Positions 1 through 7,526 are shown, numbered from the stretch's first letter. The stretch is 8,386 nucleotides of DNA from Eubacterium sp. (GCA_029054965.1 JAIDEF010000203.1:1-8386), one strand, 5' to 3'. Program-made: numbers and translations. Notes: a model not told the origin generated them from the sequence alone.

Positions 1-7
1 CCACCTC
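1..7 (-). promoter_or_regulatory. Possible Shine-Dalgarno of a divergent gene beyond the left edge
   Basis: Read on the minus strand, the first seven bases are GAGGTGG, the same string that serves as the ribosome binding site of the SleB-type gene at the other end of the window. If it is used, a start codon would lie a few bases outside the window on the minus strand, and that gene would diverge from purL. No coding sequence of it is visible, so this is inference from one short motif. Confidence 0.3.
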
Positions 8-181
8 TTTCCGTAAAATAATATGTACATTCAGCTATTAAGTATATCATAAAAAATGAAAAGATTGAATAGTTTGGGGGAATTTTTTGTTAAATCTTTA
101 TAAATCAGCATACATGATAAACATACGTTTAAAATAAAATAAAAAAATATCAAATTTTGTATAGGCATTTTTATTATTTTG

Positions 182-190
182 TGTTATTAT
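182..190 (+). promoter_or_regulatory. Putative extended -10 promoter of purL
   Basis: The bases TGTTATTAT form a TG-n extended -10 element directly followed by TATTAT (one mismatch to TATAAT at 185-190). No good -35 hexamer is found 16-18 bases upstream, which is tolerable for extended -10 promoters. Transcription would start near 197, giving a leader of about 27 bases before the purL ATG. That is too short for a riboswitch downstream of this start. I saw no purine, ZTP or PRPP riboswitch core and no evident PurR box in 1-223. Confidence 0.4.
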
Positions 191-223
191 ATATGCGATT
201 AAATTTTACCAAGGAGAAATCAA

Positions 224-3200
224 ATGGCAATGGTTTATCGTGTATTTGTTGAAAAGAAAAAAGGTAATGATATTGAAGCCGGACAAACACTGGCTGATCT
301 GAGAAACAATGTAGGTATTACTGCATTGGAGGATTTAAGAATTATCAACCGCTATGATGCTCAGGGCTTAAGCGAGGAGGAGTTTAACACTGCTGTTAAA
401 ACAATCCTTTCCGAGCCTAACCTTGATAATGTCTACAGCGAGCTTTCCATCCCTGAGGGCTGGAGATATTTTGCTACTGAATATCTGCCCGGTCAGTATG
501 ACCAGCGTGCAGACTCTGCTGCACAGTGTATTCAGCTATTAACTGCAGGTGAAAGACCTGACGTATTATCAGCTAAGGTTATTGCTGTTAAGGGTGACAT
601 AACTGATGAGGAATTTGAAAAAATCAAATCCTATATTATCAACCCTGTTGAGTCACGTGCTGCATCAATGGACAAGCCTGAATCACTTGACTTAAAGAGT
701 GATGTACCCGCTGATATTGTTCGCATTAACGGCTTTATTGAAAAGAGCGATGATGAAATCGCTGAGTACCATAAGTCAATGGGCTTTGCAATGAGCATTG
801 CTGATCTTTGCTGGGTAAGGGATTACTTTAAGAATGACGAAAACAGGGACCCAAGCTTAACAGAGCTCAAGGTTATTGACACTTACTGGTCTGACCACTG
901 CCGTCACACTACATTTGCTACAGAGCTTGATGAAATTAAAATCAATGAAAGCAAATATAACAAGGCTATTGAAGAGGCTCTTAATGAATATTTTGACGTA
1001 CGCAAAGAGGTTTACGGCGACAGAGATAAGATTGTCTGCCTGATGGATATGGCTTGCATTGGCACAAAGGCTCTTAAAAAGAGAGGTCTTGTTGACAATC
1101 TTGACGAAAGTGAAGAAATCAATGCCTGCTCAATTGAAGTACCTGTAGTAATCGACGGCAAAACAGAGCAGTGGCTTGTACAGTTCAAAAACGAAACACA
1201 TAACCACCCAACAGAAATTGAACCGTTCGGCGGTGCTGCTACCTGCCTTGGCGGTGCAATCCGTGATCCGCTGTCAGGCAGAGCATATGTTTATCAGGCT
1301 ATGCGTGTTACTGGCTCAGGTGACCCGACAACTCCGTTTGAGGAAACACTTGATGCTAAGCTGCCGCAGAGCAAAATCACCACAGGTGCAGCAGCAGGCT
1401 ATTCAAGCTATGGTAACCAGATTGGTCTTGCAACAGGTCAGGTAACAGAGCTTTATGATGCAGGCTATGTTGCAAAGAGAATGGAAATCGGTGCGGTTAT
1501 CGGTGCGTCCCCAAAGCACAATGTTATCCGTGAATGCCCACAAAAAGATGATGTTATTGTTCTCCTTGGCGGAAGAACAGGACGTGACGGCTGCGGCGGT
1601 GCAACAGGCTCATCAAAGGCACACAACAGCTCATCAATCGAAACCTGCGGTGCAGAGGTACAGAAGGGTAATCCGCCTACTGAGCGTAAAATCCAGCGTC
1701 TGTTCAGAAAAACAGAGGTTGCAAGAATGATTAAGCGCTGCAACGACTTTGGTGCAGGCGGTGTATCCGTAGCTATCGGTGAGCTTGCAGACGGCTTAAA
1801 GATTGACCTTGATAAGGTGCCAAAGAAATATGACGGTCTTGACGGCACAGAGCTTGCTATCAGTGAGTCACAGGAGCGTATGGCTGTTGTGCTTGACAAA
1901 AACGATGTTGATAAGTTCATTGCACTTTCAAACGAAGAGAACTTAGAGGCAACTCCTGTTGCAGTTGTAACAGATGAAAACAGACTTGAAATGACATGGA
2001 GAGGTGACAAAATCGTTGACCTCAGCCGTGATTTCTTAAACACAAACGGTGTAACCCAGCATGCAACTGCCGAAATCACTGCAGTTGATGACAATCAGAA
2101 TTACACTAAGCAAATCCCTGCAGAGCTTGCAGACCTTGACAATGCTGAAGCATTAAAAGCAAACCTTGCAAGACTTGAGGTTTGCTCACAAAAGGGACTT
2201 GTTGAGCGCTTCGATTCATCAATAGGTGCATCAACAGTATTAATGCCTTATGCAGGTAAATATCAGCTCACTCCCGAAGAAGCAATGGTTGCTAAAATTC
2301 CGCTCCTTGAGGGTGAAACAGATACAGCCACTGTTATGGCATATGGCTTTATTCCAAAGCTTTCACGCTGGTCACCTTTCCATTCCGCAGCTTTTGCTGT
2401 CAGCGAATCACTGGCAAAGCTTGCTGCAGTAGGCTGTGACCCGTCAAAGGCAAGACTTACATTCCAGGAATATTTTGAAAGATTAAACGATGCTCCTGCA
2501 CGCTGGGGCAAGCCGACCGCTGCACTGCTCGGTGCATTAAAGGCTCAGCTTGGTTACAAGTGCCCGTCAATCGGCGGTAAGGACTCAATGAGTGGCAGCT
2601 TTAACGAGCTTGACGTTCCTCCTACACTTGTATCATTTGCAGTCGGTATGAGTGAAGCATCTAAAACTGTATCTGCACAATTCAAGAGAACAGGCTCAGC
2701 AGTTAAGCTTTTACCGCTGCCTGTTGATGAAAACAGCGGTCTGCCTGATTTTGAAAAAGCAATGGCACTTATGGTAAGTGTTTATGAGGGTATCCGCAGC
2801 GGCAAAATTCTTGCTGCATCTGTTGTTAAAGAGGGCGGTGCTGCTGCCTGCGTTTGTAAAATGGCATTTGGTAACAAGCAGGGCTTTACCTTCGCACAGG
2901 GACTTGATAAGGAAACATTGTTTGCAGCTAAAGAAGCAAGCTTTGTTGTTGAGCTTGCAGATGCTGACAGCTTTGATGGTATCCTTTTAGGTACAACAAA
3001 CGAAAATGGCGTGTTCATAATAGACGGCACAGTTCAGACTATTGATGAGCTTATTGATGCTTGGACAGGCAAGCTTGAAAAGGTATTTGCAACAGATTCA
3101 GGCAAAAAGGCAAACATGCCGTTTGATGTTCCGCTTTACAAGGAGCGTTCAATCTTTGTTGCTAAAAACAAGGTTGCAAGACCTAAGGTATTTATCCCTG

Positions 3201-3976
3201 CATTCCCGGGTACAAACTGCGAAATTGACACTGCAAGAGCCTTTGAAAAGGCCGGTGCAGAGGCGTCAATCCTTGTTGTCAACAATCTGTCATCAGCAGC
3301 AATCAATGAAACTATTGACAAAATGGTTAAGGAAATTGAATCATCACAGATTATTATGTTACCCGGCGGCTTCAGCGGCGGTGACGAGCCTGAGGGATCA
3401 GGTAAATTCATTGCTACAACCTTCAGAAATCCGAAGGTTAAGGAAGCAGTTACAAAGCTTCTCAACTGCCGTGACGGTTTAATGCTTGGTATCTGCAACG
3501 GTTTCCAGGCACTCATAAAATTAGGCTTAGTACCATATGGTGAAATAAGAGAAATTAAGGATACTGACCCGACATTGACCTTTAACACCATTGGCAGACA
3601 TATTTCACAAATGGCATACACAAGAATCAGCAGTGTTAAATCACCCTGGTTCAGCGGTGTTAATGCAGGCGATGTTTTTGCAGTACCAATCAGCCACGGT
3701 GAAGGCAGATTTGTTGCAAACGATGATGTTATGAAAAAGCTCATTGAAAACGGTCAGGTAGCTACACAGTATGTTAACCTTGACGGCACACCTGTTGATG
3801 ATATGCCGTTCAACCCTAACGGCTCTGTTTGTGCAGTTGAGGGTATCACCTCACCCGATGGCAGAGTACTCGGTAAAATGGGTCACAGTGAGCGTAAGGG
3901 TACCGACCTTTATGCAAACGTCCCGTTTGAAAAGGATATGAAAATATTTGAGAGCGGTGTGAATTACTTTAAGTAA
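224..3976 (+). CDS. purL: Phosphoribosylformylglycinamidine synthase, single-chain (clade II type)
   Basis: Cytoplasmic enzyme of de novo purine synthesis. It converts FGAR, glutamine and ATP to FGAM, glutamate and ADP. The 1250-residue chain carries all parts that many Bacillota split into PurS, PurL and PurQ. It has a PurS-like N-terminal region, a linker with the W222-S-D-H-C motif, and two AIRS-type halves with ETHNHP at 324-329 and GGKDSMSG at 784-791. A class I glutaminase domain begins near residue 987. The glutaminase triad is visible as Cys1091 (LGICNG), His1221 and Glu1223 (GHSER); the oxyanion-loop region LPGG is at 1046-1049 and HGEGR starts at 1158. Length fits the single-chain clade II form of Clostridia and Bacteroides. 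The first ATG is chosen because AAGGAG at 211-216 lies 7 bases before it; a second ATG two codons on would be 13 bases away. No other pur gene is adjacent, so it appears to be transcribed from its own promoter. Confidence 0.97.
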   Translation: MAMVYRVFVEKKKGNDIEAGQTLADLRNNVGITALEDLRIINRYDAQGLSEEEFNTAVKTILSEPNLDNVYSELSIPEGWRYFATEYLPGQYDQRADSAAQCIQLLTAGERPDVLSAKVIAVKGDITDEEFEKIKSYIINPVESRAASMDKPESLDLKSDVPADIVRINGFIEKSDDEIAEYHKSMGFAMSIADLCWVRDYFKNDENRDPSLTELKVIDTYWSDHCRHTTFATELDEIKINESKYNKAIEEALNEYFDVRKEVYGDRDKIVCLMDMACIGTKALKKRGLVDNLDESEEINACSIEVPVVIDGKTEQWLVQFKNETHNHPTEIEPFGGAATCLGGAIRDPLSGRAYVYQAMRVTGSGDPTTPFEETLDAKLPQSKITTGAAAGYSSYGNQIGLATGQVTELYDAGYVAKRMEIGAVIGASPKHNVIRECPQKDDVIVLLGGRTGRDGCGGATGSSKAHNSSSIETCGAEVQKGNPPTERKIQRLFRKTEVARMIKRCNDFGAGGVSVAIGELADGLKIDLDKVPKKYDGLDGTELAISESQERMAVVLDKNDVDKFIALSNEENLEATPVAVVTDENRLEMTWRGDKIVDLSRDFLNTNGVTQHATAEITAVDDNQNYTKQIPAELADLDNAEALKANLARLEVCSQKGLVERFDSSIGASTVLMPYAGKYQLTPEEAMVAKIPLLEGETDTATVMAYGFIPKLSRWSPFHSAAFAVSESLAKLAAVGCDPSKARLTFQEYFERLNDAPARWGKPTAALLGALKAQLGYKCPSIGGKDSMSGSFNELDVPPTLVSFAVGMSEASKTVSAQFKRTGSAVKLLPLPVDENSGLPDFEKAMALMVSVYEGIRSGKILAASVVKEGGAAACVCKMAFGNKQGFTFAQGLDKETLFAAKEASFVVELADADSFDGILLGTTNENGVFIIDGTVQTIDELIDAWTGKLEKVFATDSGKKANMPFDVPLYKERSIFVAKNKVARPKVFIPAFPGTNCEIDTARAFEKAGAEASILVVNNLSSAAINETIDKMVKEIESSQIIMLPGGFSGGDEPEGSGKFIATTFRNPKVKEAVTKLLNCRDGLMLGICNGFQALIKLGLVPYGEIREIKDTDPTLTFNTIGRHISQMAYTRISSVKSPWFSGVNAGDVFAVPISHGEGRFVANDDVMKKLIENGQVATQYVNLDGTPVDDMPFNPNGSVCAVEGITSPDGRVLGKMGHSERKGTDLYANVPFEKDMKIFESGVNYFK

Positions 3977-3987
3977 ACACAAAATTT

Positions 3988-4019
3988 ATTTAGGGCGGGT
4001 TTCTATGCCTGCCCTAAAT
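3988..4019 (+). terminator. Hairpin after purL, terminator-like without a U-tract
   Basis: Arms ATTTAGGGCGGG (3988-3999) and CCTGCCCTAAAT (4008-4019) pair over 12 bp with one G-U wobble, closing an 8-base loop. It starts 11 bases after the purL stop, the usual place for an intrinsic terminator. The bases that follow (TAGTACAATAAAT) are not a U-run on either strand's exit side, so termination could be partial, or the hairpin could protect the purL 3' end or act as a processing site. Confidence 0.55.
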
Positions 4020-4022
4020 TAG

Positions 4023-4028
4023 TACAAT
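4023..4028 (+). promoter_or_regulatory. Weak candidate -10 box for the downstream operon
   Basis: TACAAT matches the -10 consensus at five of six positions and lies just behind the purL hairpin. The hexamer 17 bases upstream (TTTCTA, 4000-4005) matches a -35 box poorly and falls in the hairpin loop. A start near 4035 would give a leader of about 18 bases. This is a candidate only; read-through from purL is the alternative. Confidence 0.25.
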
Positions 4029-4038
4029 AAATCTATAC

Positions 4039-4043
4039 GGAGG
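4039..4043 (+). promoter_or_regulatory. Ribosome binding site fixing a TTG start
   Basis: GGAGG stands 9 bases before the TTG codon at 4053. No ATG or GTG lies in frame between them, and the TTG-initiated protein begins with the conserved strand that leads into the first metal-binding aspartate, so this site supports TTG as the real start. Confidence 0.75.
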
Positions 4044-4052
4044 ATTGATACT

Positions 4053-5261
4053 TTGAAGTATGTAGTTGTTTTATACGACGGTATGGCTGACTATCCCGTT
4101 CCTGCACTTGACGGAAAAACACCTATGATGTGTGCAAAAAAGCCAAATATGGATATGCTTGCATCAAAGGCTGAGGTCGGCTTAATCAGAACAGTTGCCG
4201 AGGGTCTGAAGCCGGGCAGTGACGTTGCGAATATGAGCGTTATGGGCTTTGACCCAATGAAATATTACACAGGCAGAAGTCCGCTGGAGGCCGCATCAAT
4301 CGGCATTGATATGAAACCCACTGACGTTTCACTGAGAACAAACCTTGTTACCCTCAGCGAGGATGATTTGCCTTATGAAAAAAAGACGATTGAGGATTAC
4401 TGTGCAGACGATATTTCAACCGAGGAGGCTGAAGTATTAATCAAATATATTGAAGAAAAGCTTGGCACAGATGAGTTTAAATTTTACCCCGGTGTTTCTT
4501 ACCGCCACTGTCTTATCTGGGACAACGGCACAACTGACCTTGGCAAAATGACTCCCCCTCACGATATTACAGGCAAGGTTATTACCGAACACCTTTCAAC
4601 AAGCGAGAATGCAAAGCCGCTTATTGATATGATGAAAAAGAGCTACGAGCTTTTAAAGGACCACCCTGTTAACATTGCAAGAAAAGCGGCAGGCAAGCGC
4701 CCTGCAAACTCAATCTGGCTCTGGGGTGAGGGCAAGCGTCCTGCACTTTCACCATTTGAGGAAATCTACGGTATCAAGGGTGCAGTAGTATCTGCCGTTG
4801 ACCTTATTAAAGGCATCGGCGGATGTGCAAAAATGGAGGTTGCCGAGGTTGAAGGGGCAACAGGCTATATTGACACCAACTTTGAGGGCAAGGCAGAAGC
4901 AGGCATTGAGCTTCTTGACAGAAATGATTTGGTTTACATTCATTTTGAAGCACCTGACGAATGCGGTCACAGAAATGAGCCTGAAAACAAGGTAAGAGCA
5001 ATTGAGATGATTGACGAGCGTGTTTTACCTATTTTATTTAAAGGTCTTGAAAAATTTGATGATTATAAAATTATGATTTTACCTGACCATCCGACACCGA
5101 TTGTTACACGCACGCACGCAAGCGACCCTGTGCCATATCTCATTTATCATAAGAATAATGAAATAAAAGGTGTTGAAACTATCAACGAGGAAACTGCCAA
5201 GGAAACAGGCAATTTCATTGACCACGGTCCAAGCATAATGAAGCATTTTCTTGAGGACTGA
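4053..5261 (+). CDS. Archaeal-type cofactor-independent phosphoglycerate mutase / proposed homoserine kinase
   Basis: A 402-residue member of the alkaline phosphatase superfamily, of the ApgM family. Visible metal and catalytic residues are Asp9 (YDGMADYP), Ser62 in GSDVANMS (probable phospho-serine nucleophile), Asp302 and His306 (PDECGH), Asp345-His346 (LPDHP) and His355 (THASDP). The set looks complete. Family knowledge: ApgM proteins interconvert 2- and 3-phosphoglycerate, but a bacterial subgroup of this length has been proposed to be an alternative homoserine kinase, based on association with threonine genes. Here it is the first gene of a run that includes MetY, which uses O-acetylhomoserine, so homoserine kinase is at least as likely as a glycolytic role. 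That choice is inference. The TTG start follows a GGAGG site; the next gene begins 2 bases after the stop. Confidence 0.88.
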   Translation: MKYVVVLYDGMADYPVPALDGKTPMMCAKKPNMDMLASKAEVGLIRTVAEGLKPGSDVANMSVMGFDPMKYYTGRSPLEAASIGIDMKPTDVSLRTNLVTLSEDDLPYEKKTIEDYCADDISTEEAEVLIKYIEEKLGTDEFKFYPGVSYRHCLIWDNGTTDLGKMTPPHDITGKVITEHLSTSENAKPLIDMMKKSYELLKDHPVNIARKAAGKRPANSIWLWGEGKRPALSPFEEIYGIKGAVVSAVDLIKGIGGCAKMEVAEVEGATGYIDTNFEGKAEAGIELLDRNDLVYIHFEAPDECGHRNEPENKVRAIEMIDERVLPILFKGLEKFDDYKIMILPDHPTPIVTRTHASDPVPYLIYHKNNEIKGVETINEETAKETGNFIDHGPSIMKHFLED

Positions 5262-5263
5262 TT

Positions 5264-5725
5264 ATGAAAAAATTAATTGCTTTTACACTGTGCATTATTG
5301 TTGCTTTTGCAATTGCAGGATGTTCAAAGGCTGAGCAAGATAACCAAAGCACATCTGAACAAACAACTGTTACAGAAAGCAAAACGACGGAAAGAACAAC
5401 GATTGCCGATAAATCCGAGGTAATTAACATTGCAGAGGATGAGGCAAAAAAAATTGCCGACAAAGCACTGAAGGCGGAATGTGACGCCAATCGTTACAAC
5501 AGCTTTGATGCCTTTGAATATTCCGGCATTGAGCTAAAAAATCCTGACGACGGAATATGGGCATACAACCATGGTTACGGCAATACTGCCGAATCAGAAA
5601 ATTTAACAGGTCATTCATTTTATGTAGTCGGTTATACTGATACTGCAGAGTTAATAGGAACAGCCTACATTTGCATTGATGCATATAACGGCAATGTTCT
5701 GTTCAGCGGATATATGGGTGACTGA
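5264..5725 (+). CDS. Small secreted lipoprotein, PepSY-like C-terminal part
   Basis: A 153-residue predicted lipoprotein of unknown function. It has a basic start (MKK), a hydrophobic stretch at 4-18 and a lipobox IAGC ending at Cys20, so it should be diacylated and anchored to the outer face of the membrane. Residues 21-50 are a Thr/Ser/Glu/Gln-rich linker. The remainder (about 52-153) holds an Ala/Lys/Glu helix (near 55-72) followed by beta-type sequence ending in AYICIDAYNGNVLFSG. This resembles the helix-then-strand layout and the closing ID-x-x-x-G-x-V motif of PepSY domains, but the match is loose. It starts 2 bases after the preceding stop, with GAGG (5253-5256) inside the upstream gene as ribosome binding site, so it is clearly in the operon. 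A lipoprotein is an odd partner for amino-acid enzymes; no function is assigned. Confidence 0.85.
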   Translation: MKKLIAFTLCIIVAFAIAGCSKAEQDNQSTSEQTTVTESKTTERTTIADKSEVINIAEDEAKKIADKALKAECDANRYNSFDAFEYSGIELKNPDDGIWAYNHGYGNTAESENLTGHSFYVVGYTDTAELIGTAYICIDAYNGNVLFSGYMGD

Positions 5726-5739
5726 CAGGAGGATAAACA

Positions 5740-7008
5740 ATGAAAATTAATTCAATTTGTGTTCAGGGTGGCTATGAACCAAAAAACGGCGAGCCAAGAG
5801 TAATACCGATTGTGCAGAGCACAACATATAAATATGACAGCAGTGAGGAAATGGGCGATCTTTTCGATTTGAAAAAGAGCGGTTATTTCTACTCACGTCT
5901 GCAGAATCCAACCTGCGATTACGCAGCACAGAAAATTGCAATGCTTGAGGGCGGTGTAGCAGGTATGCTTACATCCTCAGGTCAGGCAGCTAACTTTTAC
6001 GCCGTATTCAATATTGCAGAGGCAGGTGACCACATTGTATCATCATCTGCAATTTACGGCGGTACCTTTAACCTTTTCAATGTAACGATGAGAAAGCTCG
6101 GTATTGACTTCACCTTCGTTTCACCACAGGCAACTGAAGAGGAAATCCAGGCAGCCTTCAAGCCGAACACCAAGGCTGTTTTCGGCGAAACAATTTCAAA
6201 CCCAAGCATTGACGTACTTGATATCGAGCGCTTTGCAAAGGTAGCTCATGCAAACGGTGTTCCGCTCATTATAGATAACACCTTTGCAACACCTATCAAC
6301 TGCCGTCCGTTTGAATTTGGCTGCGATATTGTTACACACTCCACAACTAAATATATGGAGGGTCATGCATCAACAATCGGCGGTGCAATCGTTGACAGCG
6401 GTAATTTTGACTGGACACAAAACGATAAATTCAAGGGCTTGACCACACCTGATGAAAGCTACCATGGTATCACTTACACCGAAACTTTCGGCAAGGGTGC
6501 ATATATTACCAAGGCAACTGTTCAGCTTATGCGTGATTTAGGCTCAATCCCTGCTCCGCAGAATGCATTTTTGCTTAATGTAGGACTTGAAACACTGCAC
6601 CTGAGAGTTGAAAGACACTGCGAAAATGCAAAAAAGATTGCAGAATATCTTAAAAATAACGAAAAAATCAACTGGGTAAAATGTGCAATGCTTGAGGATG
6701 ACTCACAATATGAGCTTGCTCAGAAATATATGCCAAATGGCACCTGCGGTGTAGTATCCTTTGGTATCAAAGGCGGACGTGAAGCCGCAACTGTGTTTAT
6801 GGATTCATTAAAAATGGCAGCAATTGTTACACACGTTGCTGATGCACGTACCTGCTGCCTGCACCCTGCATCAACAACACACCGCCAGCTTACTGACGAC
6901 CAGCTTGAGGAATGCGGCGTTAGCCCTGACCTTATTCGCTTCAGCGTTGGTATTGAGGATGCTGACGATATCATTGCTGACATTCAGCAGGCACTTGATA
7001 AAATATGA
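5740..7008 (+). CDS. metY: O-acetylhomoserine sulfhydrylase (aminocarboxypropyltransferase)
   Basis: Cytoplasmic PLP enzyme of the Cys/Met metabolism family. It joins O-acetylhomoserine with sulfide to give homocysteine and acetate, the direct sulfhydrylation route to methionine. The 422-residue length is normal for MetY and longer than the roughly 380-400 residues of typical cystathionine synthases and lyases. Visible features are YSR at 51-53, the phosphate-binding SSGQAA at 79-84, Tyr106 expected to stack on PLP, Asp179 in IIDNTFATP for the pyridine nitrogen, and the Schiff-base Lys204 in HSTTKYMEGH. The conserved C-terminal LHPASTTH segment that binds the substrate carboxylate is also present. 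AGGAGG at 5727-5732 lies 7 bases before the ATG. Its stop overlaps the start of the next gene by ATGA. O-succinylhomoserine or another homoserine ester cannot be ruled out as substrate. Confidence 0.94.
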   Translation: MKINSICVQGGYEPKNGEPRVIPIVQSTTYKYDSSEEMGDLFDLKKSGYFYSRLQNPTCDYAAQKIAMLEGGVAGMLTSSGQAANFYAVFNIAEAGDHIVSSSAIYGGTFNLFNVTMRKLGIDFTFVSPQATEEEIQAAFKPNTKAVFGETISNPSIDVLDIERFAKVAHANGVPLIIDNTFATPINCRPFEFGCDIVTHSTTKYMEGHASTIGGAIVDSGNFDWTQNDKFKGLTTPDESYHGITYTETFGKGAYITKATVQLMRDLGSIPAPQNAFLLNVGLETLHLRVERHCENAKKIAEYLKNNEKINWVKCAMLEDDSQYELAQKYMPNGTCGVVSFGIKGGREAATVFMDSLKMAAIVTHVADARTCCLHPASTTHRQLTDDQLEECGVSPDLIRFSVGIEDADDIIADIQQALDKI

Positions 7009-7298
7009 GTGAAGCACATCATCACAATCATACACACAGCCATAAACACACCAAGGATGTAACTAACCGGCTTGCCAAGGCAATCGGTCACCTGCAGAAG
7101 GTTAAGCAAATGGTTGAGGACGGTGAGGATTGCAGCGACGTATTAGTTCAGCTTGCAGCCGTAAAATCAGCCCTTAACAATACAGGAAAGGTTATACTTA
7201 AGGATCATCTTGACCATTGTATTGTTCACGCAGTCGAAGAGGGAAACACCGAAATGCTTGACGAGCTTAACAATGCAATTGATAAATTTATAAAATAA
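7005..7298 (+). CDS. CsoR/RcnR-family metal-sensing transcriptional repressor
   Basis: A 97-residue all-helical DNA-binding protein of the CsoR/RcnR/FrmR family (DUF156), which forms dimers or tetramers that release operator DNA on binding metal or another ligand. The family ligands are Cys43, His68 and Cys72, with the 25- and 4-residue spacing of Cu(I)-sensing CsoR. This differs from persulfide sensor CstR, which lacks the third ligand, and from RcnR, which has His there. The N-terminus is unusually His-rich (HHHNHTHSHKH at 5-15) and could add metal ligands. The usual GQ of helix 1 is GH here (AIGHL, 26-30). The ATG overlaps the metY stop by four bases and has no good Shine-Dalgarno, so translation is probably coupled to metY. 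No copper ATPase or chaperone gene is adjacent, so neither ligand nor target can be read from context. Confidence 0.92.
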   Translation: MSEAHHHNHTHSHKHTKDVTNRLAKAIGHLQKVKQMVEDGEDCSDVLVQLAAVKSALNNTGKVILKDHLDHCIVHAVEEGNTEMLDELNNAIDKFIK

Positions 7299-7337
7299 AT
7301 GAAAGCGAGCAGTAAAATACTGTTCGCTTTCATTTTT
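7297..7337 (+). terminator. Strong intrinsic terminator, probably bidirectional
   Basis: Arms at 7297-7314 and 7318-7335 pair almost perfectly (core GAAAGCGAGCAGTA with TACTGTTCGCTTTC, one G-U wobble) around an AAA loop, with TTTTT at 7333-7337 on the + strand. Read from the minus strand the same stem is followed by TTTATTTTAT, so it can also end transcripts of the converging small gene that stops at 7345. It closes the four-gene + strand operon directly after the CsoR-family stop codon. Confidence 0.9.
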
Positions 7338-7344
7338 GAGAGCA

Positions 7345-7518
7345 TTACATTAATGATGCAACCGTATCAACAAAACCTACAACCTTATCTGCTGTTTTTT
7401 TCATTGTTTTTTTAGCTGACATATTGTCAGTTTTTGAAGCACCTATAATTGCCGCTGCTGAACATACGGCAAGTGTTGCACCTAATGCTCTCATTGTGTT
7501 TGCTGTCTTTTTTTTCAT
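7345..7518 (-). CDS. Small Lys-rich membrane-type protein, unknown function
   Basis: A 57-residue protein I cannot assign to a characterised family. It starts MKKKTAN, has a hydrophobic Ala-rich segment at about 9-27 (ALGATLAVCSAAAIIG core) that could be a single membrane span or uncleaved signal, then a basic, amphipathic-looking helix (SAKKTMKKTADK, 34-45) and a hydrophobic tail ending VASLM. A signal peptidase II lipobox is not convincing, since Cys19 sits inside the hydrophobic stretch. The ATG at 7518 is chosen over an upstream in-frame ATG at 7539 because GGGAGGAG (minus strand, 7534-7527) stands 8 bases before it, and the longer reading would translate through that ribosome binding site. 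The excellent site and terminator-proximal stop argue that it is a real gene. It may have its own promoter, since 105 bases separate it from the hydrolase gene upstream. Confidence 0.7.
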   Translation of the reverse strand: MKKKTANTMRALGATLAVCSAAAIIGASKTDNMSAKKTMKKTADKVVGFVDTVASLM

Positions 7519-7526
7519 AACAAATT

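Noticed and set aside
29..41. The 13-mer ATTCAGCTATTAA occurs here and again near 529-541 inside purL
   Set aside because: One chance repeat of 13 bases is expected in roughly half of windows this long, and the flanks do not match, so it is not evidence of duplication.
59..99. AAAGATT / AATCTTT inverted arms around a 26-base loop upstream of purL, considered as a riboswitch or terminator
   Set aside because: The stem is short and AT-rich, the loop lacks any conserved riboswitch core, and no U-run or second helix supports it.
56..103. A 15-codon ATG-initiated frame in the leader of purL, considered as a leader peptide
   Set aside because: It has no ribosome binding site, no run of regulatory codons, and lies upstream of the likely purL promoter.
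1465..2094. Open frame of 209 codons on the minus strand inside purL, and a similar one of 202 codons at 3136-3744
   Set aside because: Both lie fully antisense to well-conserved purL sequence, their Ser/Pro/Leu-rich translations match no family I know, and no ribosome binding site context supports them. They are shadows of purL codon usage.
3042..3482. A 146-codon + strand frame overlapping the PurL glutaminase region
   Set aside because: It is out of frame with an intact, motif-complete PurL and shows a Leu/Gln/Arg-rich translation typical of a frame-shadow; purL itself shows no frameshift.
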